Assembly: GCA_024362935.1 (NCBI GenBank)
Contig: JANCRA010000004.1
Coordinates: forward strand, 26,775,121 to 26,839,120
Length of the DNA: 64,000 bases
Direction of reading: 5' to 3'
From: Setophaga petechia
Lineage: Eukaryota > Chordata > Aves > Passeriformes > Parulidae
The position numbers and the translations under genes were made by a program. The notes beneath the pieces are model-generated. The model had not been told where the DNA came from, searched no databases, and saw only the letters and a list, made by a program, of their open reading frames with translations. Positions 1 to 12,910 of the stretch are shown one piece after another. Positions within the stretch are counted from its first letter, which is position 1, and each line of letters opens with the position of its first letter.

Positions 1-3000
1 GGCCCAAAATTTCCACTAGTGATTTTTTGGATAATCAAGAGAGAAGTTTAAAAATTACGAGCATGCAGCCTGTAAACTTTCAGAGAGATTTGCATATTTT
101 TTTTTTCAGACCTGTCCTATGAAATGACAGTTTCAGGAAGCACACACTTGATATGCAGCCTAAAAAAACTAACCCAAAAATCCCCCCCAAAACTGACACC
201 CTTGCAGTTCTTTTGAGCTACAAATGCATTTAAAATGGAATTTTTGTATTGCTATTATCTTTGAAGAAATTCTAAGTTCTTTAGACACAAGGGAACCTGA
301 AAAAAGAACAAAAATGTAAATAATGAGACCCAGTCCCTCCTTCTGCCTTTTCTGTTTGGGTTTGAAATTGCAATACCATATTCCCCTTTGTATTTATTCA
401 GAGGAAGTGATTTTTTTTTTCTTCAAACCCTGAGAACACTGGACTAGTATATTAGTAAAATTTTCAATTTCAGTTCTGGAAGAGATGAAAAGGGGAAACT
501 TCTATGTTTTACCATATTTTTATTTCATTCCTTAGAATGACCTTCAAAGCCACATTCTGTAGAACAGGTTACTATGTACATGTACAGTGAAAGACTTTAA
601 ATATCTGAAAAGCAGAAAAAAAAAATTTCAACACGACAATTAAAAAAAAAGTGAAAATATTTATTTTTTTGGGAAAGTAATATTTTTCTGTACAAACTGT
701 AAGAATAGCCTATGTCAATCAACCAATGTATTGCTTTTTCCTTTCATTCCCCCCCTACCATGTTTTACTTCCATCTCTTTTGTCCTAAAATGAAATAATG
801 TCTTCTTTTTCTCCCCATTAATTTTATTTCAAAAATTTTTTAATGCTAAAACTAAATTCTGGGTAATTTTTCAGTCACTTTTATGACCCATGATAAATAA
901 ACAAGGCTATATGCTAAGTTTAAATACGATAATAGGCAGACCATTTCATGCAGTTGTTACCAAAACCATGAACAGTCTGGGAATGTAGAAGTTTAGTTTC
1001 TCAGCAACCTACTGCAATACAGAAATAACCCTGTGCTCATCAGGGAAATATTATTGGGCAATTGGATTGTGGGCCATTAGTCTGTAAAATAAGCAAACCA
1101 TTAATCATTAATTTCCACTGCTCCAGTGCTGAATCAGCTGAAAGGTTCAAACTAGCAGTCCAGCATGGAAATATTTTAAAATTATTTACCAGGCTTGAGG
1201 CCTTTAGTTACTGCTGCTGCAAAGCACCAGCTGTTGGATAGGGGTCCAGACAACTTTCTATAGACAAATGTCTCTAATAATATGTGTGTATGCATAAAAA
1301 AAGATGACAGATTCAGCCAGGCGAGACAATGATGTTAGAGAGTATGTCCCAAAGTCTCCTGGCTGTAGTGAGAGCGTCTGCACTGTTATTTTCTCATATT
1401 TCTTCTCTTACAGCAAAGCGAGCCTGCACAAGGGCCAACTTATCACTTGTGTTCTTTTGCTCAACACTCACAGGGCAAAGAACTTAGATGATTGCAGGGA
1501 AATGTCATATCAATGCAGGACCTAGGGAGAAAGGAAAGAAGAAGGAAAATTGAATTTTAGGGAAATTCCAATGAGTAAAGAAGGCAGCTGAATGTTTCTC
1601 TGGAGTATAGAAAGCAAACAGAGTATCCACAGTCCCATCCACAGGACAAGAGGGAATCCAGCAGCCCCTGGTACACCTCGCAGGCTCAAGCACCATCTAA
1701 GAGACTGTTCTTGACCTAGAAACCTCTGTCTGATGCTCATCAAAATGCATGTCCCCATATAAAAAATCCACAGTGTGTGCAATGGGCTTGAATCCCTTTG
1801 TGGTAACTTGATTTTTCTGTATAGAAAAGAATCATTATGGTTTAACCAAAAAAAGCTATGAATTTATGAGCACATTTTTCTGTGATTGAATCTATAGATC
1901 ATCAATAATCAACAAAGAACAAGCTTTACATGACCATCGGGAAAAACAAAATTCTTCTCATTCCTAGTAGGTCCTGAGGGACTCCTGCAGAATTCAGTGT
2001 ACTTTGCAAATTGGAGTATAAAGAAAAATAGGTAAGTTTTTTGCTAATCATTATTATGATCTCCAAAACAAAAATCAGAACTTGCATGCACACAAAGAAA
2101 TCAAAATAAGAGCTCCCGTGTCAGAAAATCCTGTCTGGAGAGCAGACAGTCGCATGAATAAAAATGTAGTTTTATTTTAGCATAACTCTGCTTATTAAGT
2201 GGGCTGCTATATAATAATAAACTGAACTTTTTTACATTCTACATGTGTACACAGAGATGAAAGTAACAGGAAATTCTTTCCCCCACAACATTTTGTGGTG
2301 TATTAAGATCTTGGACATAAGGATTGAGTAATATGTCCCTAGGGGTTTTTTCTAAGTCTGCACATAAGCTGAGATTTTCCATTTTTTTTCTTTTTTTTAA
2401 AGATGCATTGGTCTCATTGCTTTTTACAATTGAGATGGTGCTTTAAGTTACTTATAAGTGGTCCAGAATTAGGCTTCATAGATGGACATGCAAAGTTCTC
2501 ATCTTCAATGGCACTTCTCAGGGAGAATTTTGCTCAATCTGATATTGCATTTGGGAGAAAATGTTTTTTCTCAATGAACTCTGAGCTATCAGTTATTTAA
2601 TTCCCCAGAGCTGTCATGAAGGTTTAAGTCTCGAAGTCTGGTGTCAGAAGTCAGTGAAGTATGTCACTAGCTTGAGTCCTAGAAAGAAGTCAAGGATTAT
2701 ATTTACTGCTTGCCAGTGGTAATTATTCCCTGGGAAAACTCGCAGCCTGGTAAAAATCCTGAAACAAATTGTCTTAGTACTTTATTGGATAGGTAGGATT
2801 TAACTGGGACTTTCATAACTCATAGTGCATAAGTCATATTAGAGACTCTTCGAAAGTTTTATGCATTGTAGTGCATTGTCAGCTGCTTTTTCTGCACTTT
2901 TGGACTAAATTTTCTATTAATTTATATGGTCATGGAAACATTACATTGTAAATGAAGATGCCTTAGTTCATATCAGCTAGAATCTGAAGACTGACATGCT

Positions 3001-4689
3001 TAGCAGCACTGTTTCCTAATGGAGAAGTACCTAAGAAATCACAATGAAAAAGATATTACCGATGTGTTAAAACCCAAAACAATCCTGAAATTTAAATTCA
3101 GGATTCATTAGGTTGTTCTAAGCATTTTTGGTCCATGCATTTGCTTAAAAATCTCTGTGTACCTTGCAGGTTCTGACCAAGAAGACCACAGGCAGCTGCG
3201 CATCTGCCAGCTTAAGACTCCACAGCCAGGAGGGGTTTGGGATTGTGGTATGCAGAGCCAGGGTTTTGGCTCTCTGGTCCTGCTGGGTCTCTTCCAGCTT
3301 AGCTGTGATTCTATGGCCTCTCCGTGGGCTGTGAATCTGTGGCTGGGTGTTTGTCACGCCACAGAGGGTAGAGAGTAGCCACACAGCCCAGAGAATCCTC
3401 GGCTTTGCATGGACACAGTTCAGATGTAGAAGTGTCATCTTCCAAACTGCAGCAATGGCATTAGTGCTATCTGCAAACTCATGCTTTGAGCCTGTGAAGC
3501 TCAATCACCAGCCTATGTGTCACCCAAAAAATAGTTACTTGCATTTTCTCATGTGTTTATTTCTATTTACTGATCATTTATACTCCCTTCAGCTGCTGAA
3601 GATGTCTCTCTAAATCTAACCATTTTGAAGTACAGTTGAGAGAGAGGTGTAAAGCTGCAGATCATGCTGATCTCAGTTCCACATTTCTGTCTTTTCAGAT
3701 CATATATAAAGAGCCACATGGAAATAGTCATTGCTACAGAGCAGAACAACTGAAGCAAGTAAAAATTCACTTCCTAAGGACCCACAGACTTACAGCCTCA
3801 CATGGGTTAACCCTGTGCTCTATTTAATTTTGTTATTTAGAAATTCACATGCTAAACAGATGTACTCATAAAAAACCAAACCAAAACACACACAACAAAC
3901 CCCAGCAATTTCCTATGAGAGCTGAGAAACTCACACAACAAACAAGATCTTCCTGAAGAATAACTACAAGACTATTTTTGTACTATGTCCTATACTTGTC
4001 TCTCCATGACACATACTGTGACCTATGTCATGGAAACAGAGGCAGACTGCTGTCAGATGTCCATGAGAACAATGGGAAGGAGGTGAGCATACTAAGACAA
4101 ACCCAACCTCACTGAAAGTTTTTAAGGTGAAGCTTGCATTAGTCTTTAACTTAGTACATGCAGTGCCACCGTGGGAACAAAATGACTGTCCCTAGACTTT
4201 GGTATCCATTGTAAGTCTGTGACACAGATCATCTTTCTAACCACTCCTCAGCTTCATGTGCTCATCTGTCTCTGTACTCCCCATCAGCTCCTGTGGGAAA
4301 ACACAGGGAAGGGATCTGCAGTACCAGCTCTTCCCACCACTCCACCCATTATGCCTTTGTGGATGAGAAAATAGCCACATGGTTTTATAGTGAGGCTCTA
4401 CTCTACAACTGCTCACCCACAGACACCTCTGAGGGAATATTTGATCAACTCATGGCAATCTGTGTTTGCCCACCATGTCAAGTCCTCATGCAAGTGCACA
4501 ATCTGAACAAGCACTGCTGAATACGTACTGTGTACTTTGGGATTTCAGTAGTTCAGTATCCAGCTCTTTGGCAAAGACAGGGATCTCCCATCCTCAATTT
4601 GAGTACTTTACTCTGCAAGTACTGCAAGTTTGTCCACACAGGAGGTAGGAATGCAAGCATCATAGTTGTGCAAAAGGAATCAATATGTA
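1..4689. other. gene-poor AT-rich sequence, left end
   Basis: No conserved coding region is recognisable. Homopolymer A and T runs are frequent. Open frames on both strands near 3.15-3.50 kb overlap each other and match no family I know. One short exon-like segment (3699-3758) is listed separately. A good splice-donor-like GTAAGT occurs at 2031, but no convincing acceptor precedes it. The stretch is intergenic or intronic. Confidence 0.6.
3699..3758 (+). other. exon-like segment, 60 nt, unidentified
   Basis: A pyrimidine-rich acceptor (tttctgtcttttcag) precedes this segment and the donor GCAA|GTAAAA follows it. Only one of the three frames is open. It reads 20 residues, IIYKEPHGNSHCYRAEQLKQ, with phase-0 boundaries. 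Such pseudo-exons are common by chance in tens of kilobases of vertebrate DNA. Its phase does not match the next exon-like segment at 23.4 kb, so I do not join them. No family is recognised. Confidence 0.12.
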
Positions 4690-5434
4690 AAAAAATGGTT
4701 GGTGATAGCTTTCCGGCTTCACTGAGGGAAAATTATGTCTGGCAAATCTGGGAGCCTTCCACAGCTGGATTACAGCCCTGGTGGATGAGAGAAGGCCAAC
4801 TGACACCATCAACCTGGATTTGTGCAAATCATTTGGCACACTCCCACACAGCAGCCTGGTCTTTAAACTGGAAAGCCTTGGCTTTGATGAGCATTTGGTG
4901 GATAAGAAGCTGTCTGGATGAACACATTCAAAGAGCTGAACTCAGCAGCTTGATGTCAAAGTGGAGACCATTGGTGATTGATGTTTCCTGGGGTCAGTCC
5001 TGGGACCAGTGCTCTTTAGCATCTTTGTTGGTGATGGGGACAAACTTCCGCAATGAAGACAGGCCAAGAGAACTGGGGTTACTCAGCTTGGAAAAGAGAA
5101 GTCTCCAGGAAGACCTGGCAGTGTCATTCCAGTACCTAAAGGGGGCCTACAGAAAAGCAGGGGTGAAACTTTTTACACAGACATGGAGTGATAGGAGAAG
5201 GTGTAACCCAAAAGACAGTGGGTTAAATTAGATAATAGGAAGAAGTTCTCCATTGTGCAGCAGGTGAGGCACTGGAGCAATTTTCTTGGAGCAGTTATGA
5301 ATGCCTCATCCCTGGAAGTGTTTAAGGCCAGGCTGGATGGGTTTTTGAGCAACCTGATCTAATGGAAGGCGTCCATGGTGGGATGTGTGGATTATCTTCC
5401 AGCTTTAACCAATCTCTGATGGGATTCTATGATG
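4690..5434 (+). mobile_element. CR1 LINE fragment, 3' part, internally deleted
   Basis: This stretch matches CR1, the main LINE of bird genomes. The left part (about 4690-5045) resembles the reverse-transcriptase coding region, seen as decayed blocks such as 'gtcagtcctgggaccagtgc' and 'catctttgttggtgatgggg'. It then jumps near 5045-5060 to the extreme 3' end: 'ctcagcttggaaaagagaag', 'ggcactggagca', 'aaggccaggctggatggg', and a terminal 'gggattctatgatg'. The several hundred bases normally lying between these blocks are missing, so the copy carries an internal deletion as well as the usual 5' truncation. A long non-ATG open frame across 4530-5231 is out of register with CR1 coding and is not a gene. 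CR1 has no poly(A) tail, and none is seen. The copy is non-functional. Confidence 0.88.
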
Positions 5435-8400
5435 AAAAGTACTTCATATTGATGGATAAATATCTTATGCCGTCTAGAAATCCAGTCCTGGTCACTTAAT
5501 TTGGCTCCATGTTAAACACTGTAAGTGTCCCAAGAGCCTGAGATTATGTCACTGCTTTTGAAATATTATAGCCTTGGGCACAGTGAGGCCAAGCTGAGAA
5601 AGAGGTTGCTGGCATCAATTTCACATAGTAATCTTGTACCATATAATTGGACTAAAAGTCAAAATAAATTTTCAGAAGTGTAGATGGGGATATTTGTAGC
5701 TAGCCAAATATTTGGTTATCTAAATATTTAAATTTAAAATCCTAGTTTATTAGTTGGAGAACTACATAATTTCCAAATTTTATTGTGTCTCTATGAGCAA
5801 TAACCCTCATAGAATTATGTCAGTCAAATAGCAGTTCATCAGACTCAGATGTGTGATATACTAGGAGAAGGTTATCATGTTCATACATTCCACCATCCAC
5901 AAACATTTTTTTGATCCAGGCATAATTTTGATGCCACTTCTTGACCCAAAGCAGATGAAACTGCATGTGTGAATAACAGAATTATTGAGATCTAAGGTGT
6001 CACTGGTTGCTCTGATTTGCATGATGATAGATGTGTTATCTGAATAAGCCAACATCTATCTACAGCAGCAAGTGCCAGAGTGGTGTGTGAGGGTGGCTGA
6101 AGAACAGACAGACGTGTCCTTCTTTAAACCCAGCCACCTTCAGATAACCTTTCTTTGACAAGAGGTTTTGCATTTTGTGTTGGTGCTGCTGCTGATAATG
6201 AGTTAAGCCCCTGAATAGATCTTGTCTAAACCTCTACATCCTTTGTCTGGTAAGATTCTTTTCTGGTGCTGCTTTACACAAAAAAGTACTCTCTGAAGAG
6301 GCACAGCATCAGTTTTCAAGAGAGAGTAAGAAAGAACCAAGAAATATTCAGAGCTTTAAAAATGTCTCTTTTTAATAGAAATCAAGTTCTCAAAGAAAGA
6401 AAACCCATTGTATTTATTTGGAAGATTATGCAGTATAGTTATATTTCCAAACTAAATAAATTACATTTACAGCATGATAAAATACATGTAGAAAAAAACT
6501 GTGTCAAGTACCACATAGCTCTGATCTCAGAGGGTTTCCCAGCAGGAGCTCTCAGCCACATTGAATTAATGCCAAATTGCTGCATTACTCTTCTGCCTCC
6601 ATCTGATAGAGAGAGATCAGACTTTTTGTCCTAGACCTCAACTTCCTGCAGCCACCCTCTACCCCTCCCATCCCTGCCTTCTGTCAGCGCTTTCAGAGAC
6701 AGCCCAACAAATTCCTGTGACGTTTCTGGACCAGCAAACAAAAAAGCACAAGTTCCAGTAGGCTATTGATGGCATTTGAGAAGAAGGTCCTTAGAAACAC
6801 AAGGGGGAAAAGTGGAGGAGCAGCAAAATGCTATCTTTTTCTAATAAATTTGTAAACATTTTTTTTGTTTGGAAAATCTTGGAGAGAGGTTGTTTGGTGC
6901 AACTCTTTTCTACAGCAAGTTTGGAACATCTTGTTCTCCAAATACACTCCAAGGGTCAAATCCACAGAAGGCAATTATAAAACACTCACTTGTTTCAACA
7001 GTAACCAACTGTTTTACAGAACAAAATGGAAATTGTAAGAACAGCCTAAACTTTAAAAATGTGAAACAGAGGAGTTACTGTCCCTCTGAGTGTGGACAGG
7101 GCTGCTCTTCTGGGTAGAGAGATGGGCCAGGAACCTTGTCTCTCTAGAAGTGTTGGGGAAAAAATCTGCCTGTTTCTTGATTCTTGCATCCAGAATTCTA
7201 GACAGTAATGCTTCTGCTGAAGGTAGATAATAAAGAAAATATTTAGAGTTCTCCTGGAGAGTCCACAATGTAATAACCCAGAATGATAACCTCAGTCATT
7301 TCACGGCCTCATATGGGCAGATGCAACTCTTTTAAAAAACCCAAAACAACTTCAAGAAGGCCCATGAAACAAGTTTTGTAGGTTTTTAATATTTTTATCT
7401 GAAGGTGGCTAAAGAGGGCAGTGAAATGTATGTTTGAGAGAGTAAACCTTAGATTTCTGTCCTATGTGAATTTGAACACATACACTTATGGTCTAATGGA
7501 GTAGCAGAATACTTTATTTTAAATACTTGCAATATGTTTGCTATATTACACAAATTAGGTCCTCCTTTTTTCCTTTTTTTCTAACAGATTTTGTACATTC
7601 ATTATTAATTTTTCTCCCCCATTCATCTTCTCCCATACTTTGTTTCTCACAAATCATTCTTCCACTCCTCTCTTGCAGCTATAGATTTCTCTCAAGACTT
7701 TTCTCTATATTATGTAGTCATGTGTAGTCAAAAGTCGTACTTTTTATCAGTTTTATTACTTTTATTATGGTTTTGCTTCTTGATTTTTTACCTTTGTTAG
7801 CAACAATTTCTTTCACTGTTCTTTTTCTTCTCTCTCCGTAGCTTCATTGTCTCCCCTCTCTATTTTCCTGTAATGAGAAGGTGAAAGATAAACATTACAG
7901 ACTGACATTTAGGACCATAGGTCATGGTACTTCAGATCGAACTTTTGTTTTATCTTTCTAAACTTCTACCACTGTCATTGCCAAAAGACTTGAGTTGTGA
8001 AGTGTTGCTGTAATTAGTACAATAGTTTTAATGGATGCAACCAGCTTAATTGGTGTTACAATATTTGCCAGAACTTTTGGAAAGTCTGAAATGCTGGTCT
8101 GGAAAATTTTCTTTTGTTCCTTGTCTTGTCTCCACATTACCCTGCAGAAAGATGAGGAGAAATAATGCTGCTTTTTCTCACAGAGAATTCTGGAAAATGT
8201 TTGCTTTTACGTAAGTCTGTCTTGGTGAGAGATTGATACAATTGTCCTTGTATATGCGGGGCTGTTCTTTCTGATCAGACACCTACTGTGTTTGATGGCA
8301 GATTGCCTTGCTTCAGTCCTGTCCAGCTTCATTCCCTGCTTATCAGATATTGCAGCTCATCTCTACCTTGCTTTCTCCAAGTCCCCAGCCAGAGGTACAC

Positions 8401-11400
8401 ACATATGTGCCTGATCTAAGAAGATGGCCATCCTTCCTACCAGAGACCAGACCTAGGAGGCAGGCAGAAAAGTCAGATCAGAAGAAGGTGGTCAGAGAGA
8501 GGTTATGGTGTGCATGCAGGACAGGTGCTTAAACACTCGTGTTAATAGATATTTAGTAGACAGTAGATGGTGCTCCAGTATTAACTGCCACTGTTACTAC
8601 ATTTTTTTAGTGGCAGCTTTTCTGGACCACTACCTTTTCTTATCTCTTGGTCCAGGCCTTACACAAGTCTCTGAAAAATTAAAGATGCAGTGAAACTCTT
8701 CGGAGGCCACAGACTGGGAGAGGATAGAAATTTAGGTTTGGCTTGGAGACATAGCCAGAGCTGCCAGAGTCAGGATCGCTGGGGACCCTTTTCTCTGGTC
8801 ATTGCTCTTGCACATGGGAGAGACAATTGATGCCCTGTACTCCTTTCCACAGCAGTAGATTCTTAGGTCTCCTTAGTCCTGGTTGCCTCAGTTCAACAGA
8901 TAATTATAAGGCTGGAGCTCAGGGACATCTCTGTGTGTTGTGAGAGTAATTGTTCTTCTGTAATTTACTTTATTGTGATGAATTATCAAGTTATCAGATT
9001 CATTTTTTCTTAGTTGTGCTCTATGTACTAATAGCAGAATGGTGACATGTCAGGGAGAATGTTCCATCATGATGTAATTAGAGCACATGCTAACCCTTCA
9101 GACCAGCAGCCAGCTGTGGCTAATTAGGATCTTGGCTGAAGGCTGCATTTCATTTATGTTCAACCCTCCATAGCTGATCAGCTCATCCTTGTGAAAATAA
9201 ACCACAGAGGCACGTTCAGGTAGGACATATGGGGTTCCTGGACCAGCCAGAGACAGCAGCCAAATGTCCTGGTATGGGAGCACAGTCCCTGATATCTGTG
9301 ATGTGAGTTATGCCCTGAAACAGAAGCTTTCCACTGATGCTCCTGTGAGGGTCACTGAGCTGTCTCTCCCACAGTAACTTTCTTTTGAGGAGGAGAGCAC
9401 TGACCCTTTTGTCCTAATGTTTTTTCTGTGCCAGTGCTGTTCTGGCGGAGGTGGAAGAACCTATGTCCTGCTCTTTGCTCTCTGACAAGTGTGACCTCCA
9501 AGCTATGGAGAGACAAAGTGAAGTTTACAATGAACCCCTGCAGCCATCAAGACCCCAGAGAAGGCCAAGGCAGGGGCAAACCCCCCGGCTTTCTTAGTGC
9601 CTGCTTACTCTCTGAGTGGCTGTGTGACCTTAAACCCTGCCCTAGATTCTCTGGTGATCAGCCGCAGGCGCAATCACTGGCAGCCCTCAGAGTTGGGGTA
9701 ATGGCTTTCCTAGGCAAGGGTAGGCAAAAAAGTTCATCATTCCAAAACCACTCTGACTGCTGGGTGCCAGGGGTTTTCAGTGGGATCTGTATGCAGGGGG
9801 ATTTCCTGCACAGTTGTGGGTCTGTAACTGCACTCTGAAGGTTTAAAAGGATTTGATTTTTTGCTGGAATTTCTCCAGCTGAGTTTGGTTGCAGTGGGGC
9901 ACACTATAGAGTATCATTAGGTTTATACTTGAGCTGCAAATCTAGGAAATTGAGCTGTTTAGGCAAACAGCCAGTGTAAAAAAATATCAGCATATGCAGC
10001 AGATAAAGCCAGACAATCGAATTACTACCTTCCAGGGAATAGAAGAAATATATAGGAAACTACTCCTATCCCTTTAATAGACTTTTAAAAATTATCCCCT
10101 CAAGCTGCATATGGTCAGCTTTGAATCCATTGTTAACCTCTTTAGAGTGTGTTTGGTTTCCTGGTACAGGAAGTAATAACCGTAAAGCAAACAAATGCTT
10201 TAATTAAACCAGCACATGAGAAGAGGGAAGGATGATGTCATAATATTGCATTCAAAGGCACTAGAAATATTAATGAAGCAATAGTCACTAACAAGTAGGT
10301 TTAACATGTGGCAACAACATACATGTAATCAGCCACTGTTTCTACTAAAAAAAAAACCACATTAAGAGCTAACACAGCAAAGTTCCCCAGGGTAAACAGG
10401 GTGCCAGATGTCTCAGTTGAATAGTGTTGTAGTTGAGGGACAAGGATATAAAAAGGACATGAAAGAAATTCCTGCTCTGCATGAGAAAGTGTAAAAGAAA
10501 AGGCATGAGGCATTTCCGGAGAAGTGAATTCCTGACTGCTGCACATAGCTGTGCTGTGCTACTCCCTGTCCATAGAAGCATGAACAGGAACCAGAGGATA
10601 ACATATTTATTTGTGTATATGTCATACCTTAATGCACACTGCATGTATGGTTTGACACATACAGGTCCTCTGACCTCTGCCCAAGGTAAGTGAGAAAGAA
10701 ATACATCCTTCTGAGTCAACATATCCCCAGTTGTAGGCCACCCATCAGTTTATGGCCACAGCTAAGGAGCAGTCTGGGAAAAATCAAGAAAAATGAGAAG
10801 AAAAACAGGGTTATGGAAGGAAGAGTCTGCCATGTCCTACATGACATTTGCTCAGGCTATGACCTTTGGCAGAGCATCTGGGTCCTGTGCTGGTTATGTT
10901 TTACAGGCTGACTCTGCTGTTGATGGACCTGTTTCTATGCAATGACTGAAACAACGTAAGACCACATTTCTTTTCCTGACACAATGTAGAGATAAAGTAC
11001 CTACTATGTTTTTTTCATAGCTAACTGTGAGATGGTTAGGGAAATACTGACTTGTTGGAGCATAAGCTGGATATACCTCAGCAGCATTTGATCTTGCCTG
11101 GAGGCATCACAGTGACTGGCATGTCCTCTCCCTCCCTTGCATGTTGGGGGGACAGGAAGCATCACTTCCTTGGGCAGTGACAGCCATGGTTTCCTTACAG
11201 GCACCCTCCACCCTTCCCTACTGGGTCTCAAAGGTTTCAAATCTGCATTGGACTGAAAACATCACAGGTAAAATCTGACTTTTTATTGGCTATGGCGCTT
11301 GCTTCATTGTGCAATGCAGCAGTAATGTTTTGGTAAATTTAAACTCTTCCTTTGATATAAAGGAAAATAAAAAATAGTGCAAAAAAGTGTATTTTTTAAT

Positions 11401-12857
11401 GGTGTGATGAGTCTCTCTGTGGGTTTTGAATCAATAAGAAGTGTAAAAAAGCTGTTGAAGGAAAAGCTGGAGCTCACACTATTTCTACATATTTTGGATA
11501 CTGTTTTCTATGGTGACTAAGCTTCATATGTCAAAATGAAAGAATATTTATTCTTATAGGTTTTTCCTTTAGTGGAAACTGGGCCTGGAGAACCAAGTCA
11601 GTAAATGAAAAGTGTATCACACTATATTTACAGATACAGTCTATGTTTCTCCCATTACAATCTGAAAAGCCCACAGGTTTTTTTGTTGTTGTTGTCCATG
11701 CCTGTTGGAAGATCAAAAATATCTGATAAAATGCATATGTGAGCAATTTCTTTTCAATTCAGGCCTCATGAGCCACTAGCAGACAGATATAACTATTTGG
11801 AAATGTATGATTTGTAAGCAGCTTTAGAGACAACATATACCAGACTGTAGTACACGACTGGCCATTTTCTTCTTGCTAAATGATACAGTTCTGAACTCAT
11901 CCTCCCCACTTAAGCTGGGGATTACAGTGTGTACTTGAACTGTCTCAGTGGCTGATATTGTGTTGGAGAAAAAAGACCAGATCATTTGAGTTACCCATTT
12001 AATTCTCTGTGTTCAACAGAGGTTTGCTATAACCGTTTGTCACTTGATTTGCTTCAAAATGGCTTAGTTTTTACATAATATATAACTTCTAAAAAGATAG
12101 TTGCAAATATTGAAGAAAAGAAAAGAAATCAGATTGTGCGGGAATTCTTCAAAATATGAAGTAAAAACTTCAGGATTTTTACACACTTTTATTAAGTGTT
12201 ACTATCATAAAAGTATCATCATCAGGAAAATCACAATTCTGAGAAATGGCATGACTGTTTCCACTATGATTTTTTTCCTAATAGAAGATCAGTCAGCGTT
12301 TTGATAACATTACTTTTTCATCTTGAAAGAAACTTAGGTCAAATTTTCAGAAGCAGCATAGATCTTTTCAAACCCATATATAGCTCAGAAGTACCATCAA
12401 AGGAATTCACTCCCTGCATGTGTGTCCTTGTGCATATGTGAATTTCTGCAAGATGCGTTATACAGCTTATCTTTGGCTTCAGGGCTGCAATGCAAGGCTT
12501 TAATTTCTTCTGTGCTGAATAAATTGACTATCAAGCAGTACTCCACTGGACTAAATTGGAGCCAGTTACTTCTCCAAAGCAGCGCTAGATCACTTCAAGC
12601 AGAGAAAACACTGCGGGGTATCTTTTGTGTTTCTGCATGCAGATGCTACAGAAATGCAAAAATAATAATAACTGTTAGAATATAATTTTGGGGGAAAAAA
12701 AAGCTGGAAAACAAATATCATGTAGCAAGTAAGTGTTAGGAGTTTTATTTTGACCAGCAGTCCAAGAGCTTCCTATTGACGTCATATGACAGAAAAGAAA
12801 ACTGAAAGGGGAAATTCTTGGTCTCATTTATACCATCCCAGACTTATTTTGACATCC

Positions 12858-12860
<3 letters not shown>
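5435..12860. other. unique sequence, no gene recognised
   Basis: This is AT-rich sequence with scattered short open frames, most starting at non-ATG codons and overlapping on both strands. A very good donor-like sequence (CCCAAG|GTAAGTGAG) ends near 10685. The nearest acceptor (before 10665) would leave only about 21 nt of exon, so I do not call one. The open frame at 9428-9838 has no recognisable domain. Nothing else is supported. Confidence 0.55.

Positions 12861-12908
<48 letters not shown>
12861..12908 (+). repeat. poly(A) tract, A48
   Basis: This is an uninterrupted run of 48 adenines, by far the longest homopolymer in the window. It could be the tail of a retrotransposed sequence. However, no AATAAA lies in the 30 bases before it, no recognisable transcript precedes it, and no flanking target duplication is visible. 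CR1 elements do not end in poly(A). It is best described as a pure mononucleotide repeat of unknown origin, and its exact length may be affected by sequencing. Confidence 0.95.

Positions 12909-12910
<2 letters not shown>

Noticed and set aside
4530..5231. 233-codon open frame on the plus strand
   Set aside because: It starts at GTG and runs through a CR1 fragment in a frame that is not the CR1 coding frame.
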